Positions 33,933 to 44,227 are shown, counted from the first letter of the stretch. The stretch is 64,000 nt of DNA from GCA-003244245 sp050699975 (GCA_050699975.1 JBOHGH010000007.1:6573-70572), one strand, 5' to 3'. Numbers and translations are program-made. The notes: generated by a model from the letters alone, not told the origin.

Positions 33933-36900
33933 TCATGGCGCGGGAGGCGGACCGAGTGCACGCCTCGTGGCTTCGGCGGCCAGGTGGGCGCGTGACAGGG
34001 TGCCCAGCTTCGCGAAGATATGTGAGAGGTGGGCCTTGACGGTTCCGGGGGTGATGAACATGCGCTCGCCGATCTGGCGGTTGGTGAGGCCAGTGGCGAT
34101 GTGGCGCACGATCTCGATCTCGGTCGGGGTCAGGCTGTCCCAGCCGCGTGACGGGCGCTTTCGTTCGCCCCGGGCTCGGCGGATATAAGCGACTGCCTCA
34201 TCGGTTGCCAGTGCGGTGCCCGCGGCGAACGCGGTGTCGTAGCCGTCGGGTCCGAGAGCTGCCCCGATGGTGCGCTCGATGGAGGCCCAGAACTCCGGCT
34301 CGGGAGGAAAGCGGACGATGCCAAGCCGCTCCCGGCCGGTTGCTGCAGCGCCCAGCAGCCGCGCCGCCTCCTCGAAGCTCTCTTGTGTGGCGGCGATGGC
34401 GGCGAGGATGTCGAGGCACTCCGGGATGTCGATCGCGAACCCCTTCGTCACCAGGCGGCCCAGCGCGTCGTGAACGTACCGTTCGGCGTCGCTAGCCTCG
34501 CCGGAGGCGAGCGAGAGACGGCTCAGTAGGCGCTCGGCGCCCGCCTGCATCCATCCGCTACCCAGCCGCCGGGCCACCTGCAGGGCCTCATCGCTGCGGG
34601 TCCGGGCCGCGTCGAGGTTCCCGTCGACCCGGTCCAGGGTGCCCAGAGCAGCGAGGTCCCAGGTAAGGAGCATGGTGAATCCGCCGCGATCGATGTTGAC
34701 CGCGGTCAGGAGACGTTCGCGTGCCGCGGGGAGCTCTCCCCGCGCCATCTCGGCCCTACCCAGCATCTGGTGGGCCATGCCCAAGGACAGGCCCGCGCCG
34801 GCCTCCCGTACCCGCCCGAGGTTGTCGCTGGCGAGCGAGTACGCAAGCTCCGTATCGCCGCGAGCAAGGTGAACGTAAACCAGGAAGCCGTTGGCGAGAC
34901 CGCTCGGGAATGGGTCACCGACCTCGTCGCTCGCAGCGACGGAACGCGCCAGCAGCTCGCGGGCCTCGTCCAGCCGCCCTTGGAACATCGCTTCCCAGCC
35001 CAGGCAGAACCAGTGGAGCGCGATCCCCCTCCGGTAGCCATGCCGGGCGGCGGTTGCATACGCCTCATCGAGTATCGGACGGGCGGTGTCGAACTCGTCT
35101 TGCCAATTCCAGGCAATCGCGAGGGTCTGCGAAGCACTGATCCAGCACCATTCGTCGCCGGCGAGCGTGGCCAGTTGTGCGCTGCGCTGGAGCAGCGGCC
35201 GCCCGCTGGCCGGGTCGCGCAAGGAGACCGAGCGCCCGAGGACGTTCAAGGCTCGCCCCTGCGTCCACGAGTCGCCGCAGGCCTGGCCGGTCTCCAGCGC
35301 TGCCTGCGCCCACTCGTGGGCTGCCTGGTAGGCGCCGCCATGCTGCGCGAGATGCGCGCGGCCGGCGAGTACCCGTCCACGCAGCGGGGTCGGCTGCTCG
35401 CCAGCGGCGTCAAGCGCGCGGGCATACGTCAAGTCACCCTCCTGGTAACGGCCGGTGAACAGCCAGAACAGCGTCAGCGAGCCCACCAGACGCAGCCCGG
35501 CGTTCGCGTCGCTCGCTGCCGCCCGCTCAAGGGCAGCACGCAGGTTCGGCAGCTCGGCGGCGAGGCTGCGCAGGACGGGGTCGTCTAGCCCGGCGCCGAG
35601 CACTTGTGGCTCGGCAGCCTGGGCCAGCGCGAGGTGATAGGCCAAGTGGCGGTTACGCAGGCCCTCGACCTCGCCGGCTTCGGCTAGCCGGCCGGTGGCG
35701 TACTGGCGGACGGTCTCCAGCAGGCGGTAGCGCGTCTCGGTGCCCTGCTCGTCGGCGGTGACCAGGGATTTGTCGACCAGTCCGGTCAGCAGGTCGAGCA
35801 CGTCGTAGCGGTCGATCCCATCGCCCGGACATACTCGGTCGGCTGCGTCCAAGGTCCAGCCTCCGGCGAAGACCGCCAGTCGCCGCAGCAGCGTCCGTTC
35901 GCCGTCGTTGAGCAGCTCGTGGCTCCAGTCGATGGAGGCCTGCAGGGTTTGGTGGCGTGGCATCACCGTGCGGGAGCCGCCGGTGAGCAGGTGGAAGCGG
36001 TCGCTCAGGGCGCGGGCGATCTGCTCGGGGCTCAGCATCCGCACCCGCGCGGCGGCCAGTTCGATGGCCAGCGGGATGCCGTCGAGGTCATGGCAGATCT
36101 GCGCCACCGCCGGCGCGTTGGCTGCAGTGATCGTGAAGTTGCGGCGGACCTGCGTGGCGCGGTCGATGAACAGGGAAACCGCGTCGGACTGGCGCAGCGC
36201 CTCGATCGGCTCGCGTTGGGGCCCGGCGGGCAGCGACATCGACGGCACCCGCCAGGTGGTCTCGCCGGGCACACCCAGTGGCGCCCGACTCGTCGCCAGG
36301 ATGGTCAGCGACGGGCACCTGCGCAACAGGGCATCCGCAAGTTCCGCACAGGCGGCCAGCAGGTGCTCGCAGTTATCCAGGACAACTAGCGCGCGGCGGT
36401 CGCGCAGATGCTCGACGAGGTTGTCCTGCAGGGCCCGACCCGGCACCTCGCGCAGCCCCAGGGCGCCGATCACCGCAGCTGGCAGCAGCGTGGGGTCCTC
36501 CAAGCGCGCGAGCTCGACCCACCACACGCCATCGGGGTGGCGGTCCATCGCGTCGGCGGCGGCCTGCAGCGCCAGGCGGGTCTTGCCGCAGCCCCCCGCA
36601 CCGGTCAGTGTGAGCAGCCGCGCCCGCTGCAGCGGATCGTCGATCTGCGTCAGCTCGGCGCGTCGCCCGACGAAACTGGTCAGCTCACTGGGCAGATTGT
36701 TGGGCATCGTGTCCAGCGAGCGCAGCGGCGGGAACGCCACAGGCAGATCAGGGTGCAGCAACCCGAATACATGCTCGGCCTGGCCAAGATCGCGGAGCCG
36801 GTGCACACCCAGGTCGGCCAGCTCGACGCCGTCAGGAAGCCGGTCGAGGACGAGATTGCACGTTGTCCGGGACAGGACCACCTGGCCGTGGTGCGCGACC

Positions 36901-37332
36901 GCGCGCAACCGGGCGCAGCGGTTGACCGCCGGACCGAAGTAATTCCCCTCATCACGCAGCTGGGCCTCAGCGGTGTGCAGCGCGATACGCAACTTCAAGG
37001 ACGTACCCGCTGGCCAGCGCTCGGAGTAAAAGGCTCGCTGGATGTCTAGCGCGGCCCCCAGCGCGTCCGAGGCACGGGTGAACGCCACCACGACGGTGTC
37101 GCCCTCGCCCTGCTTCAGCGGCCGCGCCCCGCCGTGCAGCGCGATCGCCGCGTCGAGCAGCTCGTAGCGGCGGCCGACAGCAGCACTCATCGCCTCCGGG
37201 GCAGCCTCCCACCGGCCCGCCGACCCCTCGACGTCAGTCAGCATGAACGTGACCGTGCCGACCGGCAATGAACGTGACCGTGCCGACCGGCAGATTCGAC
37301 AGGTGAAAAGTCGCCTGCTCGACGCCACTCAC
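33933..37332 (-). pseudogene. Giant LuxR-family regulator 2, N-terminus frameshifted by a 25-bp duplication
   Basis: Same architecture as regulators 1 and 3: cyclase-like domain (FMLTDVEGSAGRW, KQGEGDTVVVAF), ATPase (LTGAGGCGKTRL, LVVLDNCEHLLAA), TPR-like helices, LuxR HTH (GLTNRQIGERMFITPGTVKAHLSHIF). The natural start is GTG 37332 (VSGVEQATFHLSNLPVGTVT), but a tandem 25-bp duplication at 37243-37292 shifts the frame. Translation from that GTG fails. A GTG at 37328 or an internal ATG could still yield a protein with an altered N-terminus. About 1130 codons otherwise stay open, so inactivation is recent or partial. Confidence 0.8.
37243..37292. repeat. 25-bp tandem duplication at the 5' end of regulator 2
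   Basis: Two exact copies of a 25-bp unit at 37243-37267 and 37268-37292. The unit begins ATGAACGTGACCGTG on the plus strand. As 25 is not a multiple of three, it shifts the reading frame. It can collapse by slippage, which could make expression reversible. Confidence 0.92.
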
Positions 37333-37529
37333 GTCCACTGGGGGTGCCCCCACCGCAGCGGGCCGACCCGCCCGGCCCGGGCACTCGATATAGTCCCATC
37401 GCCGGGGCCCGCTCGTACATAGACGGCGATGGCGGTACGGGCGGCGGATTCGTCGACGATGGTTCTGTTGTCGGCGAAGGCTGCGACGAGGGGCTTGGAT
37501 GGCGAGGTTGCGGGTGTCGGAGCGTCCCT
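37333..37529. other. Gap between regulators 2 and 3
   Basis: No gene is recognisable. The minus strand should hold the promoter of regulator 2. A palindrome GGGGGTGCCCCC-like segment at about 37340-37351 is the only structure I see. Confidence 0.35.
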
Positions 37530-40500
37530 CTACAGCGCGTGACGGGTCGCTTCGGCGGCAAGTTCCGATCGGCTGGCGATGCCGAGTTTGGCGAAGACGT
37601 GGGCGAGGTGGGTTTTCACGGTGCCCCGCCCGATGAAGAGGCGTTCGCCGACTTCGGGGTTGGTGAGGCCTTTGGCGACGAGTTTGACGACCTTCAGTTC
37701 GGTGGGGGTGAGGCTGGCCCAGCCGCTGGACGGGCGTTTGCGGTCACCTCGGGCCCGGGATACGTAGGTGACCGCTTCGTCGACGGTGAGCGCCTCCCCT
37801 TCGGCCCAGACAGCATCGAAGGCGTCCTCGCCGAGGGCGTCTCGGGCCCTGGCCACGTCGGTGTCGTAACCGGCTTGGTCCGCCGGCCAGCGGGCCAACC
37901 CCATCTCTTCCCGCTGGGCTGAGGCGGCACCGAACAGGCGGGCCGCCTCCGAAAAGCTCTCCTGGTCGGTGGCCAGCGCGGCCAGTGATTCAAGCGACTC
38001 GGCGACGCCTGGGCGCAGGCCCCCCCGGGCCCGGAGCGCCAGAGCTTCGTGGTGAAGATCCTCGGCCTGGCTCGTGCCATCCCGGCGGCGGGCGAGTTCG
38101 CCCAGCTGATGGTTGGCGTGGGCGGCCAGCCGGGGGTTGCTGATAGCTGTGGCGAGCTCCTTCGCCTCGATGAGGGCCGCTTCGGCGGCCTCGAGGTCGC
38201 CGGTAGCGAGGTAGGCGGCGCCGAGCACCCAGAGCCCGTGCGAGACGTGGTAGGGAACCCCGAGCGGGCGCAGGAATTCCACGAACGGTTCGACCATGTC
38301 GCGGGCGTCGGCCGGGGCCCCGCGGCCGACCAGGAGCCGGGCGAGCGCCGGCAGGCCCCACGGGACCCCGAGGTAGTCGCCGTTGGCAGCCGCCCGCCCG
38401 AGGAACGGGCCCAGGCGTGCCTTGGCCGCGTCGTAGCGGCCGGTCAGGGACTCGATCTCGCCGAGCAACGCCATGGCGATCCCGGCGGTGGAGGCTCCAC
38501 CGATTTCGCGGTCGTAATCGAGGGCGGTTTCCAAGGCCCGCTGCGCGGTGGCGAAGTCCCCCCGGTGCAGGCCCGCCCATCCCACGGTGGTGTGGTACCA
38601 GGCGATGAAGTACGGGTGGCCCAGACGCTCCGCGACCCGGCGCAATTCGGTCAGCGCGGGGGCGAGCCCCTGGTAGTCGTCCTGGATCATCCAGGCGACC
38701 GTCATCAGCTTCCACCCGGCGCCGACTACCCAGTGGTCTCCGAGCTTCTGACCGAGGGCGATGCTCCGCGTGAGAAAGACGCGGCCCTGCGCCGGTTCCG
38801 GGCGCAGCCAGGCGGCCACCAACCCGTTGGTATTGAGGGCCCGGCCCATCGCCCATTCGTCGCCGACGTCCTCGGCCATCTTTAAGGCCTGGGCAGCGTA
38901 TCGCCCCATTGACTCAGCGTCGCCGCCGTAGATCGCCACGTGGGCCGCTCCCCACAGCGCCCGGGCGCGAAGCGCCGAGGGCCCTTCGTCGCGGGCCAGC
39001 GCCCGGGCGAACCGCCGGCCTCCGGCTTGGAGGTGGGAGTGCAACTCATAGAAGAGGGTGAGGGCGGTGACGAGACGCAGGAACGGTTCGTAGGCCCCGG
39101 TTGCGTCACACCACTCGGCGACGGCTTGGAGGTTGTCGCTCTCCCGCTCGAGGCGGTCCAGCCACGCGGGGCCGCTGGCCAGGGCCAACTCTGGCGCGGC
39201 CCGTTCCGCCACGGCGAGGAAGAAATCCCGATGGCGTTCCTGGGTCACGTCGCTCTCCCCGGCGTCCACCAGGCGCGCCCGGGCGAAGAACCGGATCGTC
39301 TCGAGCAGGGCGTAACGGCCCTGCGCCTGGTCGACGTCAGCCTGGACGAGGGACTTGTCCACGAGGCGGGAGAGGACATCCAGCACCGCGTAGCGGTCCA
39401 CGATCTCGTCGGCGCACACGCTCTCGGCCGCCTCGAGGGTGAAACCGCCGGCGAACACCGACAGGCGGCGCAGCAGCGCCCGCTCGGCATCATCGAGAAG
39501 GTCGTGGCTCCACGCCACTGATGTCTCGAGCGTCTGCTGGCGGGGCAGTGCGGTCCGGCCCCCGCCCGTGAGGAGGCGGAACCGGTCGTCGAGAGCCGCG
39601 GCGATCCCTGTCGGGGGCATCATGCGAACCCGGGCGGCGGCCAGCTCGATCGCCAAGGGCAGGCCGTCGAGGCGCCGGCAGATCTGCCTCACTACCTCGG
39701 CGTCGTCGCCCTCCACGGTGAACCCCGGCCGTACGAGGTCGGCCCGCTCCACGAACAAACGGGCCCCGGCCTCCTCGTCAAGTGACGGCACCCGCCAGGT
39801 CAACTCTCCCGGGATCCCGAGCGGCTCCCGGCTGGTAATGACGAACCGCAGCGTCGGCGCCGACCGCAGGAGCGCTTCGATCAGATGGACGCAGGGTTCG
39901 AGGACGTGCTCGCAATTGTCGAGAATCACCAGGGCATTGAGGCCGGCCAGCTGCTCGCTCAGGGTGTCGATGACCGGGCGGCCCTGCTCCTCCACCAGCC
40001 CGAAGGTGCGAGCCACCACGTAGGGCACGAAGTCGGCGGCCGACACCGGTGCCAGCTCGACCCACCGCACCCCATCCGGGTGGCGCTGCGCGACCTCGGC
40101 GACAGCGTGGAGGGCGAGGCGCGTCTTGCCACAACCACCGGCCCCCGTGAGGGTCACCAGTCGCGCCGCTTCGAACGCCCGGCCCAACTCGGCCAGCTCC
40201 ACATCCCGTCCCACGAACGAGGTGAGCTGGGTCGGGAGGTTATTGACGACCGCATCGAGGGAGCGCAGCGGCGGGAAATCGGTCATCAGGTCGGGATGGC
40301 ACAGCTGCCATACCCGCTCTGGCTGACCGAGGTCCTTCAGGCGGTGCGAGCCGAGGTCCCGCAGGGTCACACCGTCAGGGAGGCGATCAGCGACCACGTC
40401 GCGGGTGACGCCGGAGAGCACGATCTGCCCACCATGGGCGACGGCGCTCAGCTGGGCGCAGCGAATGACCGCCCGTCCGACGTAACGGTGATCGCCACGG

Positions 40501-40895
40501 AGCTGCGCCTCCCCCGTGTGCAACGCCAGCCGGACCCGCAGCGCCCGGCCCTCCGCCCACGGTTCCTCAGCGAAAGCACGCTGCGCATGGAGGGCCGCGG
40601 CCAGCGCATCCGCCGGCCGGGCAAATACACCCACTACGTTGCCGCCCTCGCCCTGTTCCACTGGCCGCACCCCACCATGGAGCGCGATCGCCGCGTCGAA
40701 CAGTTCATGGTGGCGGGCGATAGCCGCCCCCATCACCTCCTCGTCACCCTCCCAGTGACGAGTCGATCCCTCAACGTCGCTCAAGAGGAAGGTGACCAAC
40801 CCCGTCGGGAGGGAACGAGTGCGCACCGGGGGCACTACAGAGACCACCCCATCCGCAGTCGAAGATATTGACAGGTAATCCCGAGTGTTCTCCAT
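37530..40895 (-). CDS. Giant LuxR-family regulator 3 (cyclase-like, ATPase, TPR-like, HTH)
   Basis: 1121 aa from ATG 40895 (MENTRDYLSISSTADG). Cyclase-like domain: VTFLLSDVEGSTRHWE, but the second metal site reads QGEGGNVVGVF, losing the expected Asp, so catalysis is unlikely. ATPase: LTGAGGCGKTRLALHA and LVILDNCEHVLEP. Helical repeats follow, then LuxR HTH GLTNPEVGERLFIGRGTVKTHLAHVF. It starts 164 bp after the end of the isonitrile cluster 1 genes on the same strand, so it may be that cluster's regulator. It is more divergent from regulators 1 and 2 than they are from each other. Confidence 0.88.
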   Translation of the reverse strand: MENTRDYLSISSTADGVVSVVPPVRTRSLPTGLVTFLLSDVEGSTRHWEGDEEVMGAAIARHHELFDAAIALHGGVRPVEQGEGGNVVGVFARPADALAAALHAQRAFAEEPWAEGRALRVRLALHTGEAQLRGDHRYVGRAVIRCAQLSAVAHGGQIVLSGVTRDVVADRLPDGVTLRDLGSHRLKDLGQPERVWQLCHPDLMTDFPPLRSLDAVVNNLPTQLTSFVGRDVELAELGRAFEAARLVTLTGAGGCGKTRLALHAVAEVAQRHPDGVRWVELAPVSAADFVPYVVARTFGLVEEQGRPVIDTLSEQLAGLNALVILDNCEHVLEPCVHLIEALLRSAPTLRFVITSREPLGIPGELTWRVPSLDEEAGARLFVERADLVRPGFTVEGDDAEVVRQICRRLDGLPLAIELAAARVRMMPPTGIAAALDDRFRLLTGGGRTALPRQQTLETSVAWSHDLLDDAERALLRRLSVFAGGFTLEAAESVCADEIVDRYAVLDVLSRLVDKSLVQADVDQAQGRYALLETIRFFARARLVDAGESDVTQERHRDFFLAVAERAAPELALASGPAWLDRLERESDNLQAVAEWCDATGAYEPFLRLVTALTLFYELHSHLQAGGRRFARALARDEGPSALRARALWGAAHVAIYGGDAESMGRYAAQALKMAEDVGDEWAMGRALNTNGLVAAWLRPEPAQGRVFLTRSIALGQKLGDHWVVGAGWKLMTVAWMIQDDYQGLAPALTELRRVAERLGHPYFIAWYHTTVGWAGLHRGDFATAQRALETALDYDREIGGASTAGIAMALLGEIESLTGRYDAAKARLGPFLGRAAANGDYLGVPWGLPALARLLVGRGAPADARDMVEPFVEFLRPLGVPYHVSHGLWVLGAAYLATGDLEAAEAALIEAKELATAISNPRLAAHANHQLGELARRRDGTSQAEDLHHEALALRARGGLRPGVAESLESLAALATDQESFSEAARLFGAASAQREEMGLARWPADQAGYDTDVARARDALGEDAFDAVWAEGEALTVDEAVTYVSRARGDRKRPSSGWASLTPTELKVVKLVAKGLTNPEVGERLFIGRGTVKTHLAHVFAKLGIASRSELAAEATRHAL

Positions 40896-41059
40896 GACGC
40901 CATGCTCCGCGACGGGCCTGATCAGAACATCTGCCAGATGGCAGACGTGGCGTCCCATCCCAGGACGTCCACCCAGGCTGTGCAGCACGGGTCGTCTCCC
41001 CCGGCACCGAGCGGGCCGGCGCCTGCTGCTGAAAGAATGCGACGAAGCGAAGCCACTCG

Positions 41060-41898
41060 TCAGGTTTCCTGACCCTGAAGTAACACTCTCGAGTGCTGCC
41101 CGCAAATCGTCCGAAATGCCGCTGTGCTCGCGTCTGTATCGAAGGCGCTCATCGGGTACGCGCAGAACAGCGACAACGGGTATCTGGAGGCGAGGTCGTT
41201 CCAGAGATACTCTAATGCGATAGCAGCAGCGACGTTCCCCTCCTCCCACAGCACGGCGACCATCTCGCCGTAGATTCTCACATCGCGCGCGCTCCCCGCC
41301 GCCCGGGAAACGAGCTGCCCAACGGTGGCCCTGAAGCGCGCCGCATCCGGCATGCCGTCCACCATGAACTTCGCCAACGCTTCGCCCACGTCCAGTGCAA
41401 TGAACCTGCCGCATCGCTGCGCCTCATGTAACTCGATGCCTGCTTCCATGAGCGCGCGGACGAACGAATCCCGGTGGGCGTCAGAGGCAACCACGATGGC
41501 AGCATCGCCGGTGACGAGGCCTGAGGAGAGGAAGTCCCGCACGGAGTCCACGAGAAAAGCTTCTGTCTCGTAGAATCCGACAAAATGCGGATGACCACGG
41601 ACGACAATGTCGTCGAGTGGCGGCCCGTTCGTGGTCAGGCCGCGGCCACCCTGTACGGCGGACGGGCTCAGAACCCGCTCCATGGGGGCCCGCTGAAGTT
41701 GCTGAAGGCGCTCCATCAACTGCCAGTGGGCGATGCGATACATCCCCCCGAGCGCCGGACACCGAGGCGGCGGGCCCAGGTGCTGTCAAGCACAACATGT
41801 CCTTTAGCTCGCCTCTTCACGGAGCGGACTCGCGAAACACTGGTGGTTGAGTCGCCGGGATCTGGTCTCCGGTCATCGCCATAGAGGTTCTCGGTCAT
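41060..41898 (-). pseudogene. Methyltransferase N-terminus fused to a frameshifted MEDS-domain sensor (cluster 1)
   Basis: From ATG 41898 the frame reads MTENLYGDDRRPDPGDS, matching the start of the cluster 2 O-methyltransferase (MIENLYGEARGTGSEDS). It then passes into VVLDSTWARRLGVRRSGG, matching residues ~19-37 of the cluster 2 MEDS protein. At a G6 run (41744-41749) the frame is lost; the rest continues one frame over as MYRIAHWQLMERLQQ and an intact MEDS domain (HFVGFYETEAFLVDSVRDFL ... DVRIYGEMVAVLWEEGN). A deletion has thus removed almost all of the methyltransferase gene. Restoring one G rejoins the protein. Confidence 0.82.
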
Positions 41899-41943
41899 TT
41901 GCCTTCCCCTTGATCCTACTAAGTTGTTCTCTTATCGGGTTGA

Positions 41944-42798
41944 TCAGTGCAACGCGGGGTTCATCAGCGGTGGGTCACCGAGGATGTGGACGCGCCGCAG
42001 GTGGCGTCCGCACTTGCTGGCGTAGGGTTCCCGGCCGTGTAGCAACGTGTAGTTGTCCGCTACGACAACATCCCCTGCCTGCCAGGTATGGGCGTAGCAG
42101 TGGTCCGGGTCGTACAGCACATCTCGCAGCTGCTGTTCGACCCGAGCAACATGCTCGGCCGGAACGTCGTGGAACTCGACCCTTGGCCGGTTGATGTAGT
42201 TGATGCTGTCAGGAACAGGTTCCAAATACCGCATGGTAGGAAACCCACAGTTTGGGTGTTCGACAACGAGCAGTGACGTAGCTGTGCCACCGTAGTGGGA
42301 CTCTTTGGCGACGTGGTAAGTCAGGGTCAGCCCCGCCCACAACGTCCGGGTCGCAGGACAGGCGCGGGCGAGTACCCGGGTCGTGTCGCAGAAGATGGTA
42401 CGTCCACCTTGCTCATCGTCGAGCGCGCTGACGCATTGGAAGAGCTGGAACTCCGGTATCCATTCCACGAACATGCCGTCCCAGTGGAATGTCACCGCCG
42501 AGTTGTCGAAAACGTGATCGGCGGGGCGTTCGTGCTCAACAAGCTCGAGCACGGCTCCGAAGGGCCAGGTGAGCACTTGTCCCCATGATTCGGCGTAGCG
42601 GGCTAGTTCTTGGGGGCCTGGGAACGGATCGAAGCCACGCAGGACAAGCAGATGATGTTCACGCGCCAGCTCTCGTGCTACCGAAACCGGGACCTCGGTC
42701 GGATCGGTGCTCGCCATTCGGGGGCGGATCATCACGCCGTAAGGTGACATGACTTCCACGTCGAACTGGTAGGATAGGCGCTGATGCAATGGTTCCAC
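41944..42798 (-). CDS. isnB: IsnB/PvcB-like Fe(II)/2-oxoglutarate oxygenase (cluster 1)
   Basis: A 284-aa TauD/TfdA-fold enzyme. The metal triad is visible in FHWDGMF (His-x-Asp) and LLHGREPY (distal His), with the 2-oxoglutarate Arg in GRHLRRVH. In isonitrile pathways PvcB/IsnB enzymes oxidatively decarboxylate the isonitrile of tyrosine or tryptophan to a vinyl isonitrile, or desaturate it. It is the same length as the cluster 2 copy and about two-thirds identical by eye. The start is GTG 42798 with AGAGGAAG upstream, 42 bp after isnA. Confidence 0.88.
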   Translation of the reverse strand: MEPLHQRLSYQFDVEVMSPYGVMIRPRMASTDPTEVPVSVARELAREHHLLVLRGFDPFPGPQELARYAESWGQVLTWPFGAVLELVEHERPADHVFDNSAVTFHWDGMFVEWIPEFQLFQCVSALDDEQGGRTIFCDTTRVLARACPATRTLWAGLTLTYHVAKESHYGGTATSLLVVEHPNCGFPTMRYLEPVPDSINYINRPRVEFHDVPAEHVARVEQQLRDVLYDPDHCYAHTWQAGDVVVADNYTLLHGREPYASKCGRHLRRVHILGDPPLMNPALH

Positions 42799-42840
42799 GG
42801 TCTTCCTCTGATTCGCCGATGTTGAGGATTCTTGACGACC

Positions 42841-43917
42841 TCAGGCGGCCAGACCCAAACAGGTGTTCGTGCCCCTCGCTGTATAATGCGACGGCCTCCC
42901 GTTGACATAAACAAGCTCCGCACCCATGGCTTCTGCCTGGTACCGCTTCATGAGCACGAACCTACCGCCGACATCGACAGCCGTGCTGTGCCAAGGTGTA
43001 AGCCAGTTGTCCGGAGCCTCAACAAGGTTTATGCCGAGTTTGGCAGAGCCACAAGGCTGTGGGTGAATCGACAGTCGCACGGCATTCGGGAACCGCTCCG
43101 CGATCAGCTTCCCCCATGCCTTGCTTCGCTGGATCACGCCGTAGGCGCGTACCCGGCATTCTCGCTGAAGGGCAGCTCGGCTCCCTTGGTGATCGGGCGT
43201 GTCGGCATCCTCTACCAGGAATCTAGTGATTCCGCGGTATAGCGTCAGCTGTTCACCCCCGGCGCGAACCTGTTGCTTGAGCATCTCAAGGTCTTCGCCG
43301 TAGCATCCGATCAGTACCTGGCGCATTGTCGTGTGCGTATAGCCGGTGTACTCGTCATCAAGCCTGAAAAGGCCGAGCGAGTCCGGACCGATCGAATCGA
43401 TCAATTCCCGCAGTTCAGCTTGGTAGCGTGTGACGTTTGAGTCGCTAATCTGGACGAGGTCGCTGAACACCCGACCGTCGGAGCAAATGATGATTTTTGC
43501 GCCGTGCCGGTAAATCTGCCGAACTCGGTCGCATATGGCACAGAGGAACTCGAGCGAGAGCCATTCTGTCATGTCGGGGGTGGCACCGAGAACCTTCGAG
43601 TTATTCGGGGACTTGGCAGGGAAAGCTGGAAGTACGAACTCCACCGGGATGCCTCGGGCGACGAACCGCATGACGCGCCCCCGGTGAACCTCCATGCAGC
43701 TGCCGCAGGGACGAGAGACACAGGATGAATCCGTGGCCAGCCGCTGGTGCTCCATGATGACCCTCAGTATTTTCGAGACCATTTCGCGCTCGTGACGAGT
43801 CGACAAAACAGCGCCACGGGCGGCAGGCGCTGCCGTGCTCGGGTTGGCGGCACCCACAAACAACTGGTCGATCACCTTCACCGGCAGGGCACACTGCGGG
43901 CAGGAGAGAGTGGACAT
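42841..43917 (-). CDS. isnA: IsnA/PvcA/DIT1-family isonitrile synthase (cluster 1)
   Basis: 358 aa. The family converts the amino group of L-tyrosine or L-tryptophan to an isonitrile using ribulose-5-phosphate carbon. Conserved blocks seen: VLPAFPAKSPN, AKIIICSDGRVFSDLV, TLYRGITRFLVED, RAYGVIQRSKAWG, RLSIHPQPCG, TPWHSTAV. The start ATG 43917 gives an extra N-terminal ~35 residues with CPQC, absent from the cluster 2 copy, and CVSRPCGSC further in, shared by both. It is first in a minus-strand series isnA-isnB-(methyltransferase/MEDS relic). Confidence 0.92.
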   Translation of the reverse strand: MSTLSCPQCALPVKVIDQLFVGAANPSTAAPAARGAVLSTRHEREMVSKILRVIMEHQRLATDSSCVSRPCGSCMEVHRGRVMRFVARGIPVEFVLPAFPAKSPNNSKVLGATPDMTEWLSLEFLCAICDRVRQIYRHGAKIIICSDGRVFSDLVQISDSNVTRYQAELRELIDSIGPDSLGLFRLDDEYTGYTHTTMRQVLIGCYGEDLEMLKQQVRAGGEQLTLYRGITRFLVEDADTPDHQGSRAALQRECRVRAYGVIQRSKAWGKLIAERFPNAVRLSIHPQPCGSAKLGINLVEAPDNWLTPWHSTAVDVGGRFVLMKRYQAEAMGAELVYVNGRPSHYTARGTNTCLGLAA

Positions 43918-44122
43918 GGCTATTCCCTGGTGAGTCGTGCGGGTCAGATGTGCTTGTCGTCTGCTGTCGGCTACGCGGCCTCGACTTCGCACCTGCAGTC
44001 AAGCTATGACTGTGCCGCCCGCACTACATCTGTCTGGTGGCAGATATCGGACTAGCCGGAGGCATAGATCGAAGATCGCCGGACGCCGAGCCATTCAACG
44101 GGTCGTGGTGGTGGAGCACACC

Positions 44123-44178
44123 CCCGGCACTTTGCCGGGCGCGGTCGCCTACTTGCCGCGGCCAGGGCCGCGGCAAGT
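44123..44178 (-). terminator. Double hairpin between glucosidase and isnA (cluster 1)
   Basis: CCCGGCA/TGCCGGG (44123-44139) and a perfect 13-bp palindrome (arms 44151-44163 and 44166-44178, two-base centre AG). No T-run is evident. Position after the glucosidase stop suggests termination or insulation of cluster 1. Confidence 0.55.
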
Positions 44179-44227
44179 TGATCTGACCGTTATGCAGTCG
44201 GCGGTCGATGTCCCGGGGTCGGCGCCG

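Noticed and set aside
33655..33961. Longer N-terminus for the HD-domain protein
   Set aside because: The added region overlaps the flavoprotein stub in another frame, is Arg-rich, and the ATGA overlap at 33646-33649 marks the start.
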